From the NCBI GenBank assembly GCA_905221605.1, contig CAJNDS010002575.1:291564-355563 (forward strand): a stretch of DNA of 64,000 bases, given 5' to 3'. Every line of letters begins with the position of its first letter. Positions within the stretch are counted from its first letter, which is position 1. The position numbers and the translations under genes are program-made. Below, piece after piece: positions 17,871 to 25,417 of this stretch. Under the pieces are notes generated by a model. That model was not told the DNA's origin, did no database searches, and saw only the letters and a list, made by a program, of their open reading frames with translations. Origin of the DNA: Symbiodinium natans (taxonomy: Eukaryota; Sar; Dinophyceae; Suessiales; Symbiodiniaceae).

Positions 17871-18226
17871 AGGAGGTTTCTGCTTTTGAAGACACGGACC
17901 TCCTGTGTACAGTAGCACAACCATGCACAAAGAAACAAAAGGAGGGCACAGGCGGCACCTCCTGTGGTGTCATTGAAGACGAATTCCTTCCATGGATGAT
18001 CATGGGAACAGAACGATTCATGCACACTAGCAGCACAACCAGGAAAGAACATATGAAGGAGGCTCTAGCAGCAGCTCCTGTGTTGTCGAACATGCACATC
18101 CAGGGCGTGTCCTGCAGGTCAGAAGCATCGGATCAAGGCAGCCCTAGTCGTGTTTTGAGTTGCATGATTGAAGCACAACAAGGACAACGATCTTTCTTTT
18201 TCAACAGCAAGCCGGCCGTCGATCGA

Positions 18227-18430
18227 TCAGGCCACCACTCCGTCCCCAGCACCATCGGGGCCGTCATTGCGAGGGTCTCCTGGCGGCTTCCACAGGACCA
18301 CAGCATACGGGCCGGGATCCTCCATCTCCTCTTCTTCCTCTTGCTCGATGTCGCCAACCCCAGCCCCACCAGCATCGTCGGATCCCCATCGCCCTTCCAC
18401 TGCTTCCCCTTCTGCCGGTTGGCCCAATAA
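18227..18430 (-). CDS. Possible acidic exon
   Basis: An open minus-strand segment with EEEEEMEDPGPYAVVLWKPP and Gly/Asp-rich flanks. Coding-like composition only; may belong with the neighbouring minus-strand pieces. Not recognised. Confidence 0.25.
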   Translation of the reverse strand, partial: LLGQPAEGEAVEGRWGSDDAGGAGVGDIEQEEEEEMEDPGPYAVVLWKPPGDPRNDGPDGAGDGVVA

Positions 18431-18469
18431 ACCTTCCTCTTCAGGCCTCCAGGGATCCGAATTTTAGCA

Positions 18470-18489
18470 TTATATATATATATATATAT
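18470..18489. repeat. (TA)n microsatellite
   Basis: About ten TA units. Confidence 0.9.
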
Positions 18490-18522
18490 TATTCATTATA
18501 AAAAGACATATAAAAGGCTACA

Positions 18523-19259
18523 TTATGTACACATATAGGATTCAGGTTGGTACAAAAATAGGAGATCCTCCTTTCTAGAGTAGGAGACCTCCTGCCTCGG
18601 TTCTTCTTCGGCCGGCTGCGGGCCCATGCGATGTTGCTCTTTGCACGTCTCAGGGTCGATCATTTTACCTGCCCAGCGTTTGGCATGGTTGAGGTCCTCG
18701 TGCTGCAGGTAGCTGTACTTGGTTGCATTCTGAAAAGACATGTAATCCGGATCCGTCTTTAGGAGACCTCCTGTAATTAATTTTTCTAGGAGATCCATCC
18801 TCGAACAATTCCAACATAAAATGCACAGCCATGCATCGGCACAGTCGGTGTTGAGCAGATGTACTCCCGAAAGTACGAGGTTTGCCCGCAGCTGAGACAA
18901 GGCCTTAAGTAGCCAGCATTCGGGGTCGATGACCCTGCAGCCCACGCAGGTGGGAAGGGAGGCTCTGCTGGCTCTGCTGGCACATCGTGGCCGGCCGTGT
19001 TTGGAGGTGGAGGACCCGGTGGTGGAGGACCCGGTGGAGGACCGAGCGGCTCTTTGGGTGGAGGACCGGCTGCACTGCCACCGGGTGGAGGACCGGTGGA
19101 GGACCGGGCGGAAGACCGGGCGGATTTGCACACCACGTTCAAGGTAACCGAGCCAATGCCAGGAATGTCCACCGTCGTGCCTTCCGTGGCATGGGCGTTG
19201 GGGGCCACAGGTGCATCGTTCTGGTGGTTCGCTCGGCCCACTTGCTGTGCTGCACCCAT
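18523..19259 (-). CDS. Possible exons: proline-rich protein with CxxC segment, then a helical C-terminal part
   Basis: Two minus-strand frames carry protein-like content. The upstream one (19,259-18,786) has a PPPG repeat tract and then LRPCLSCGQTSYFREYIC, a possible zinc ribbon. The downstream one (about 18,800-18,523) has MDLLEKLITGGLLKTDPDY and NHAKRWAGKMIDPETCKEQ and ends at a stop. A splice or frameshift near 18,800-18,880 would join them. Not recognised. Confidence 0.3.
18998..19120. repeat. GGAGGACC minisatellite coding for PPPG repeats
   Basis: Repeated (T/C)GGTGGAGGACC(C/G) units. On the minus strand they translate to GPPPG repeats within the Pro-rich exon candidate. Confidence 0.6.
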
Positions 19260-19439
19260 GATCGATCGTTCGATATCAAGTGATCGTTATACATGCAAAG
19301 GAAAAACATCTGCAGCAATGAGCAGATCGCTCGGCACTTACACAAACACGGCAGCCAGCTCAATGTGTCAACAGAAGATGCAGCATGGAGTCCTTCTTTT
19401 CAGGAGGATCGTGCAGACATCCTCCTGGAAGAACTTCCA

Positions 19440-20060
19440 GATATATACCTGCCACGGATCGAGTTGCATGTATGAATTGCATGCACTCACTGCAGATCAT
19501 TGCTAGGAGTGCTGCATGCATGCACACAGATCGACCTGGCTCAACGTGTGCATATGCCATACATATACACGGAAACGGCTGCGACTTCATGCAATGCAGT
19601 AGCGACTTCATGCATGCCAAAAATCAAAGCCCAGAGATGTTTTCGCACTTCTGCAAAACTGTTCTGTAAATCACGAGGAAAATTGCAAGTGACTGCTAGT
19701 GCACGCTTCTGCAAAAATGAATGTTAAAATTCATCTATGCATGCACAGCAAACATGTCATGTTCCGCTTGGACTTCAGATTTCGGAAGCTATGCTGGGAC
19801 TTCTGCTGCTAGCTCTTGGTCCAGCTGGGACCGAAGAGCCCGGGCTTCTTCATAAGTCATCTTGCTTTTTTTACATCAGGTTCATCCTTGGCCGGATCGC
19901 TCATGCTTTTCGCCAGGGCCCTCCTTCCTCGCCAAAAATGTGTCTTGACTGCAGGCTGATCTGCCTGAATCGCAGGGGTCGTCCTGTCCTTTGCCTTTTG
20001 CAAAGCCCTGGCAATTCTCAAAACACTAGGAGGAGTCTTTAGCCCCGACGAAATGCTTTT
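19440..20060. other. Non-genic stretch rich in GCATGC/TGCATG
   Basis: Dense TGCATG and GCATGC hexamers between about 19,460 and 19,745. No gene recognised up to the outer repeat at 20,061. Confidence 0.4.
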
Positions 20061-20242
20061 GTTCTCCCAACAAGCACTGCGTGACCTAACCCTAGTTGGG
20101 GAGAGGAGTCCAACCCTAGCCCTATATCCCGAAGGGGAGTGGGTTAGGGTATCAACGACTCGCTCTCCTGTTTTCAGCGGTGCTGCTCTGGGCGAAAGAG
20201 TGAAATGCTTCGTGGGAAAGGCTGGGCAAGATCCCACGAGCA
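20061..20242 (+). repeat. Outer inverted repeat, left (DIRS-like terminal repeat family)
   Basis: Begins GTTCTCCCAACAAGCACTGC and matches the reverse complement of 36832-37012. The ends are nearly identical, with several substitutions in the middle (telomere-like CCTAACCCTAG part). The first 102 nt (20062-20163) are repeated directly at 20575-20676 with one mismatch noted. It is more diverged than the inner pair. Confidence 0.8.
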
Positions 20243-20282
20243 TGTAAGGCCATCAAACCCCCTGTTGAGGTGAGATGAAGTC

Positions 20283-20365
20283 CCGAGGCGGGACTGAGGC
20301 TACTCCACTTTGGGAGGCAAATGGGCATTTCTGAAAAGGCTACTCCACTTTGGGAGGCGGGATCC
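20283..20365. repeat. Short direct repeat GGCTACTCCACTTTGGGAGGC
   Basis: Two copies of about 21 nt, roughly 40 nt apart, between the outer and inner repeats. Confidence 0.7.
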
Positions 20366-20423
20366 GGCCGGATCCAGGCTTTGGTTGTTATGCTTTGAGT
20401 GCGCAAGGGCAGTGGTGGGTGGG

Positions 20424-20573
20424 CGAAAAGCAGAAGGCCCCACCTAGGGGTTAGGTCAAGGCCAGCTGAGAGCCGGAGATGCTCCAGCTGTGCAAGGCTT
20501 GTTTAGGCGTATGGCAAATTACGGTGCATGATTCACTCGTGGGAAAACACACGGGAACCAAAAAACCCGAAGC
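20424..20573 (+). repeat. E2 inverted terminal repeat, left (150 bp)
   Basis: CGAAAAGCAGAAGGCCCCAC through ACCCGAAGC. The reverse complement is at 32591-32740 with about three substitutions, so the pair is young. Confidence 0.92.
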
Positions 20574-20574
20574 G

Positions 20575-20676
20575 TTCTCCCAACAAGCACTGCATGACCT
20601 AACCCTAGTTGGGGAGAGGAGTCCAACCCTAGCCCTATATCCCGAAGGGGAGTGGGTTAGGGTATCAACGACTCGC
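20575..20676 (+). repeat. 102-bp internal repeat abutting the left E2 terminus
   Basis: Direct copy of 20062-20163. It joins the end of the terminal repeat (..CCCGAAGCG) to TTCTCCCAAC, a tail-to-head junction. DIRS elements carry an internal complementary region next to a terminal repeat for forming circles, and this is a candidate. The last codons and stop of pol (20,659-20,676) lie inside it. Confidence 0.75.
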
Positions 20677-23600
20677 AAGGCTGTATGACCTGCACTAGGC
20701 CAGTGCTCCAGTTGGCGTCCGAGGGCCATAGGCTGACCTCGTGTTCCGACCGAGCCAGGTCGTGCAGATGGACGTGGAATCTATGGGATTTGGTCGTGCT
20801 TGCGAACTTCTGTAGGCGGTTTCGGCTGAGGTCGTCCGCGTCCGTGTTTTTGACGCCCGGAATATGCCCGACTTCTAGGCTCAGACCCTTGGCGTGAGCC
20901 CAGGAGGCTACCTTCTGCAGGAAAAGGCAGAGCGGAAAGGCTGTGGTAAACAGCTTATTGACTGAAGCTTGTGTGGGGCTGTTGTCGCTGAGAGTGGGCA
21001 GGCAGAAACGGAGGCTGGAGCAACCAGTGGCCGCGTATGCCATTTGTAATAGAACCCACTGGGCAATTGTTTCGAAGCAGGCTTTGTATTGCTGGGCATC
21101 CTTCGTGAGGAAAGGCCAGTGGGCGCGAAGCTCTGCTATGGACCACTGTTGTGCGAACCAGAAGGTCTGGCTTGATGTGCACAACCAACCCCCGATCCCA
21201 ACTTGAGTGCCGTCCGCCATGGCGTCTGCGGCCGAGAGGCATGGCAGCAGGGGCGGCTGAGCTAGTGGCATGCGGAATTCGTGGGTGAAGCACTGGGCCA
21301 GCCAGTGCAGAGCGGCTTTGCTGTCATTGCGTAGAGTGATTTCCTGTGCGTTTGGGTCAGCGATGCGCACCCATACAGTCTTGTCGGCAGCTGGGATGGG
21401 CCAAATATCCGTTTTTGACGACACTGGCTTCCCTTTGACCTCTATCACCTTGGCTTTGATGGGCAGTTGTAGGTATGAGGCATCTTTCGTGACTCGGCAC
21501 TGGGAGTCTAGGCACCAAAGGAATTGTGACCAGCTGCGGGGTGGGATAGGGTATTGGGTCCCAGGCGGGCTATGCAAGTCCGCATAAAGCGGGGCGGCGA
21601 AGCAGCGCAGGTGAGAGCTTACGCTGGTTGCCCACATCAGTAGGCCGAGGCAGGATTCGAGCTCTTTCCGGGGGACGCGCTTATGTTCCAGGAGGCTGAG
21701 TAGCTGGGCGCGCAGTTTATCTAGCTTGGGCTGTGCTAGGCATACGGATTCTGTGGCGAAGCAGAACTTCCAACCACACCATATGAGCTGGTCGCCGAAG
21801 GCCGCCTTTTTCCAGCTGATCGGGGCACCGATGATTGTGAGGAAAGCCACTGTGAGGGCTAGCTGCTCAGGGGCCTTATGTCTGAGGAGGCACAGCAGTA
21901 AGTCATCGACGTAGAGCCAAGCTTTGTGAGGCTCATGGGCTAGTACGTGGTGCAGCAAGCGCAGAAGCAGGGCTCCAACCCTCTGCCACCAGTAGGCTGA
22001 GAAGCGAGCGGCAAAATGGCACACCACATAGGCGAAAAGGCGATTGGCGTGTCGGAAGAGCAATAGGCCTTGGTCTGAGGGCTTGACCTTGACCCTCTTG
22101 TGGGCGGCTTTAACGTCTAGGGCGGCTCCTTGGGAGGCGTGTTTAGGGTCTTTGGGCTTGAAGGAGGCCCTAACGTCCGCCGATGTAGGCAAGCAGACGC
22201 GTTCAGGCAATGTGCACAGTGGGTTTACGTTGCAAATTGAGCTGTCTAGGACCATTCTGGGGTCCTTGCCCTCGGCCTGCACAACGTTGAGCTTGCCGAT
22301 GGCTATGCCCTTGGGCCAGCGTAGGCGTGCGGCGGCTTCGCCTCCGTGGACTTCGGCTACCCACCCCTGGGCTATCTCCTCGTCAATGAGCTGCTGGAGT
22401 AGGCCGGGTTGGGCTTCGGCGTTCTTCCAGTTGGAGTCACACTCCTTTAGGCACCTGTCCAGTGGATGCCCCCCATCCACGGAGGGCCACTGATGGCTGC
22501 TAGGAATGGGCTCGAAGATGCCCGTGGGCACTCCCTCCTGGAGGACTGAGGGAAGGTGTCGGTCTATGTCGGCCGTGAGCTGTGCAAGATGGGCAAGCAA
22601 CGAGAGGCGGAAGGGCTGACCCTCCTCTGTCTGGCATGCCACGGAGGGGTGCATGTGCAGGGCCAAGGCTACTTCTTCCATGAGGGCCTCTTGCTCCGTC
22701 TCTGAGACGGGGTGTTCGGGTTTCCCCTGTGCGAGGTGTGCAGTGATGCGCTTGTATCTGTCCCCATCCAGACACCACTTCTGGAGCACCGACGACAGAG
22801 GCTTCAGCGGGCTGGCTTTGTGACTGGGCATTGAGCAGTCTGCGGAACTGCGTAGGCCAGCTCCGTCGCAGATCGGGGCTCTCGGGCCGCTCGATGCCAT
22901 GTGCGTCTGAGGCGGCGGGGAGACCGGTATTGCTTCTGCCGGCCCGCCTGGTTGGGGCCAGAGGAAGCTAAAACAGCCCAGAAGGGCTTGTGCCAGAGAT
23001 GCTGGATACTCGGCTGTTTGCGAGCTAATGAAGTTGCCTGCTTGGTCCCTCTTGCCTTTGATTGACGCGTGCTGGACGGTGTGCCTGCATGAGGACTGTA
23101 AGGGCTGTATGTGCGGGCTGTTGGAGGCGAAAGCCCAGGCTTTGGACCACATGCATCCGTGTGTGCAGGCGTCGACGTGCACGACATGGGCCGATGCTGA
23201 CTGCAGCAGCTGTTGGCAGGAGGGCTCTAGCCAGGCCATGCTTGTGGGCGGGTTTTCCAAAACCCAGATGCCCCCCGATGCCGCAACAGCGCGGCAAAGC
23301 TCATGGCACCTCAGGTGTATAGTTTTGCTTTCAAGGGCGCGATGCTGAAGTTCGGTCGAGTTGGACGGTAGGCCGTCCATGTGCTCTGGAGATCGGCAAG
23401 GGGGGGGGCCCCCGGGCGCTAGTTTGAGGATGGAGTAGTCGCGACACGGAGGTGCGGCCACCAGGAGGCCGATAGAACCCGACCAGGCGAGTTGCAGTAG
23501 GCGGTGGAAGAAAGCATCCTGCAGGATGTCATGTTGGGCATTTATCACAATGTCGATGGGCTCCCAGCGCGGTCTGGATTGCAGGCTGGCGGCGGCTGAG

Positions 23601-24001
23601 ATGGGCGTGGACTTCCCTGCGAATAGGTCCAGTAACTTGCGTGCCTGTGCGGGCGGATTGTCGTGAGGTCTGCTGCCCGCAGTTTGCGGGGTATCCGCAG
23701 GGCGTTTCCAGGTAATGTTCGGAAAGAAGGCTGTGCGAGGTCTGGCCTCTGTCGTGCGGAGGCTGTCAGGCACTGCGAGAGCTGTGTGCTGGGTAGGCGG
23801 TATGCTGTGTGGCCTCAGGGACATGTCTGCTGCAGGCTTGGCAGGCGATTGGTGCTTGGCCTGAGGCAGCTGGGGGCTGGGAGCCCGAAGGGCCGAGGCT
23901 TCCGACGTGGGCGGGAGCTGCGGGTCCGGCATGGGGAGTGGTGGTCCCAGTTGTCGGGGACGGTCCGGGCCCGCCACTGGGGGTGCGAGGCCCGGACTGT
24001 T
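20657..24001 (-). CDS. E2 Pol polyprotein (methyltransferase-like, RT, RNase H)
   Basis: About 1,114 codons open from the gag UGA to a TAA inside the 102-bp repeat. After a Pro-rich start comes a C5-methyltransferase-like domain: DLFAGKST (about 23,615), APPCRDYS with the PPC motif (about 23,445), LENPPTS (about 23,255) and a Cys/His tail with CMW and EYP homologous to that of E1. RT follows, with ALDVKAAHKR (about 22,110) and YVDDLL (about 21,910), then RNase H with ADAMADG (about 21,220) and GHIPGVKNTDADDLSR near the end. The nominal start at 23977 is a GTG and not a real start. The oxygenase-like region of E1 is absent. It replicates the element from RNA. Confidence 0.92.
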   Translation of the reverse strand, partial: NSPGLAPPVAGPDRPRQLGPPLPMPDPQLPPTSEASALRAPSPQLPQAKHQSPAKPAADMSLRPHSIPPTQHTALAVPDSLRTTEARPRTAFFPNITWKRPADTPQTAGSRPHDNPPAQARKLLDLFAGKSTPISAAASLQSRPRWEPIDIVINAQHDILQDAFFHRLLQLAWSGSIGLLVAAPPCRDYSILKLAPGGPPPCRSPEHMDGLPSNSTELQHRALESKTIHLRCHELCRAVAASGGIWVLENPPTSMAWLEPSCQQLLQSASAHVVHVDACTHGCMWSKAWAFASNSPHIQPLQSSCRHTVQHASIKGKRDQAGNFISSQTAEYPASLAQALLGCFSFLWPQPGGPAEAIPVSPPPQTHMASSGPRAPICDGAGLRSSADCSMPSHKASPLKPLSSVLQKWCLDGDRYKRITAHLAQGKPEHPVSETEQEALMEEVALALHMHPSVACQTEEGQPFRLSLLAHLAQLTADIDRHLPSVLQEGVPTGIFEPIPSSHQWPSVDGGHPLDRCLKECDSNWKNAEAQPGLLQQLIDEEIAQGWVAEVHGGEAAARLRWPKGIAIGKLNVVQAEGKDPRMVLDSSICNVNPLCTLPERVCLPTSADVRASFKPKDPKHASQGAALDVKAAHKRVKVKPSDQGLLLFRHANRLFAYVVCHFAARFSAYWWQRVGALLLRLLHHVLAHEPHKAWLYVDDLLLCLLRHKAPEQLALTVAFLTIIGAPISWKKAAFGDQLIWCGWKFCFATESVCLAQPKLDKLRAQLLSLLEHKRVPRKELESCLGLLMWATSVSSHLRCFAAPLYADLHSPPGTQYPIPPRSWSQFLWCLDSQCRVTKDASYLQLPIKAKVIEVKGKPVSSKTDIWPIPAADKTVWVRIADPNAQEITLRNDSKAALHWLAQCFTHEFRMPLAQPPLLPCLSAADAMADGTQVGIGGWLCTSSQTFWFAQQWSIAELRAHWPFLTKDAQQYKACFETIAQWVLLQMAYAATGCSSLRFCLPTLSDNSPTQASVNKLFTTAFPLCLFLQKVASWAHAKGLSLEVGHIPGVKNTDADDLSRNRLQKFASTTKSHRFHVHLHDLARSEHEVSLWPSDANWSTGLVQVIQPCESLIP

Positions 24002-24004
24002 TCA
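24002..24004 (-). promoter_or_regulatory. In-frame UGA between E2 gag and pol
   Basis: The minus strand reads AGG ACT TGA AAC AGT. Gag (start 25267) and pol share one frame and this is the only stop between 25267 and 20659. The context lacks CUAG, so if read through it would use a different signal. Confidence 0.6.
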
Positions 24005-25267
24005 AGTCCTGGGCTTGCCGTGCTCATTGGCGGGGTGCTTTTGGGCACACCCTCGAACTGCACACACGTGGGCGAACTTGCACTCCTTGAGTTGGCATTG
24101 GCCGTTTTGATAGCGGCGGCAAATGGGCTGTCCCTTGTGCACGGCAACCCAGTTGGACGGAAGATTTGTAATCTTCCCTTTCCCCTTCCCCTTCTTAGGC
24201 GGTCTCTCTGCTCCCTTATCCACCTTGGGAGGCGGAGGGGGCGTGTTGGGCGACTTGCGCTTGTTGGGACTGTCGGCGTTCTTGCCTTGGCCCTTGGGCT
24301 GACCTTTGTCGGGCTGCATCTTTGGGCGTAGCTGCAGTAGGCTAGAGAGATCATTCCTGATGGAGGTGATCTCATGTAGGGCGTCATCGAGGCTCCATGA
24401 TTGTGCGACCAGTTCCGACAGCGAGGCCCATATTTTCCTGTCGGCAGAGATGAGCTCGGCGGTTGTGGGCGTTCTTAGGCCTAGCTGTGCATCTGGTTGG
24501 TGCAGGCAAAGCTCCTTGACCTTTTTGTCAAGGGCCTTCAGGTTGTGCAGGTGTGCGGCCCCACAGAGGGCCCAGGCGTTGCGGAAGACAGTTTGGATCC
24601 TGTCTAACCAGGCTGCCGCCAGGCGCATATGCTCTACGGGCACTTCTGGGGTCTCATCAAAGAAGGCAGAGGCAATGATTTGGGCTTCTGTGCGTAAGGG
24701 CTTGGCAGTCTTGGCTTCCATGTGCTCCTGGTATTGGCGGGCGGATAGGCGAAATTGCCAAGGGATCCAACGGATCTTCTCCCCGGGCTTTAGGCTGTGG
24801 TGCACAAGGCTGAGTAGGCGGATGCTGGGCATACTGTCTTGATCTAGCAGTTCGCCTGGGTAATTTGCCTTGAATTTGTCCACCATATCCTGGACTATGT
24901 CTTGGGTTAGGCGTGGTGGCAGGTGCTCCATCCACTGTGAAGGCTGCGAAGGCATGATGGGCGTAGGCAGTTGGGTTGTGTTTGGCGTGGGCACTTGGGC
25001 GTCCCCCCGCTGGACCAGCTTGTGGCAGTTGTCCAGGGCGCGTCGTAGGCGGGCGATCTCCACAGAGGAGTCTAGGCCTCCTGGGCCGAGTTCTTGTGTG
25101 ACTGCCTCAGGCAGGGCGTGTATGAAGGGATTGAGGGCTTCCACACACGGGAAGGCCCAGGCAAAGTCCGACATGGACTGGTACCCGCCATCCGAGATGG
25201 CGCTGCACAGCGAGGCGTGTACCCGACACTCCTTGAGCAAGTCTCGGAAGGCGTCTGGGCAGTCCAT
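24002..25267 (-). CDS. E2 Gag-like protein with CCCH zinc finger
   Basis: 421 residues from the ATG at 25267, 150 nt after the YR stop. The middle has KIRWIPWQFRLSARQYQE, homologous to the E1 Gag signature. A Lys/Pro/Gly-rich linker (KGKGKGK) is followed by a zinc-finger array: CRRYQNGQCQLKECKFAH fits C-x7-C-x4-C-x3-H, and further Cys/His residues follow (CAVRGCAQKH..NEH). Probably binds the element RNA. It ends in UGA in frame with Pol. Confidence 0.8.
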   Translation of the reverse strand: MDCPDAFRDLLKECRVHASLCSAISDGGYQSMSDFAWAFPCVEALNPFIHALPEAVTQELGPGGLDSSVEIARLRRALDNCHKLVQRGDAQVPTPNTTQLPTPIMPSQPSQWMEHLPPRLTQDIVQDMVDKFKANYPGELLDQDSMPSIRLLSLVHHSLKPGEKIRWIPWQFRLSARQYQEHMEAKTAKPLRTEAQIIASAFFDETPEVPVEHMRLAAAWLDRIQTVFRNAWALCGAAHLHNLKALDKKVKELCLHQPDAQLGLRTPTTAELISADRKIWASLSELVAQSWSLDDALHEITSIRNDLSSLLQLRPKMQPDKGQPKGQGKNADSPNKRKSPNTPPPPPKVDKGAERPPKKGKGKGKITNLPSNWVAVHKGQPICRRYQNGQCQLKECKFAHVCAVRGCAQKHPANEHGKPRT

Positions 25268-25417
25268 GGCGTGGAAGAAAGAGGAGCGGGGGTACGCGGT
25301 GATCTCGAGAGAATCTCAACGGCTGCGGTGTAGGCGTGCACCTGGGCGGGCAGGCAAGAGGGTGGGGGGGGGAAGGGGGTTGGCTCAACATGGATGCACT
25401 GCGGGCCGTTCCTGTTT

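Noticed and set aside
23663-24331. 222-codon plus-strand ORF
   Set aside because: Antisense shadow of the Gag/Pol junction region of E2, which has strong domain evidence on the minus strand.
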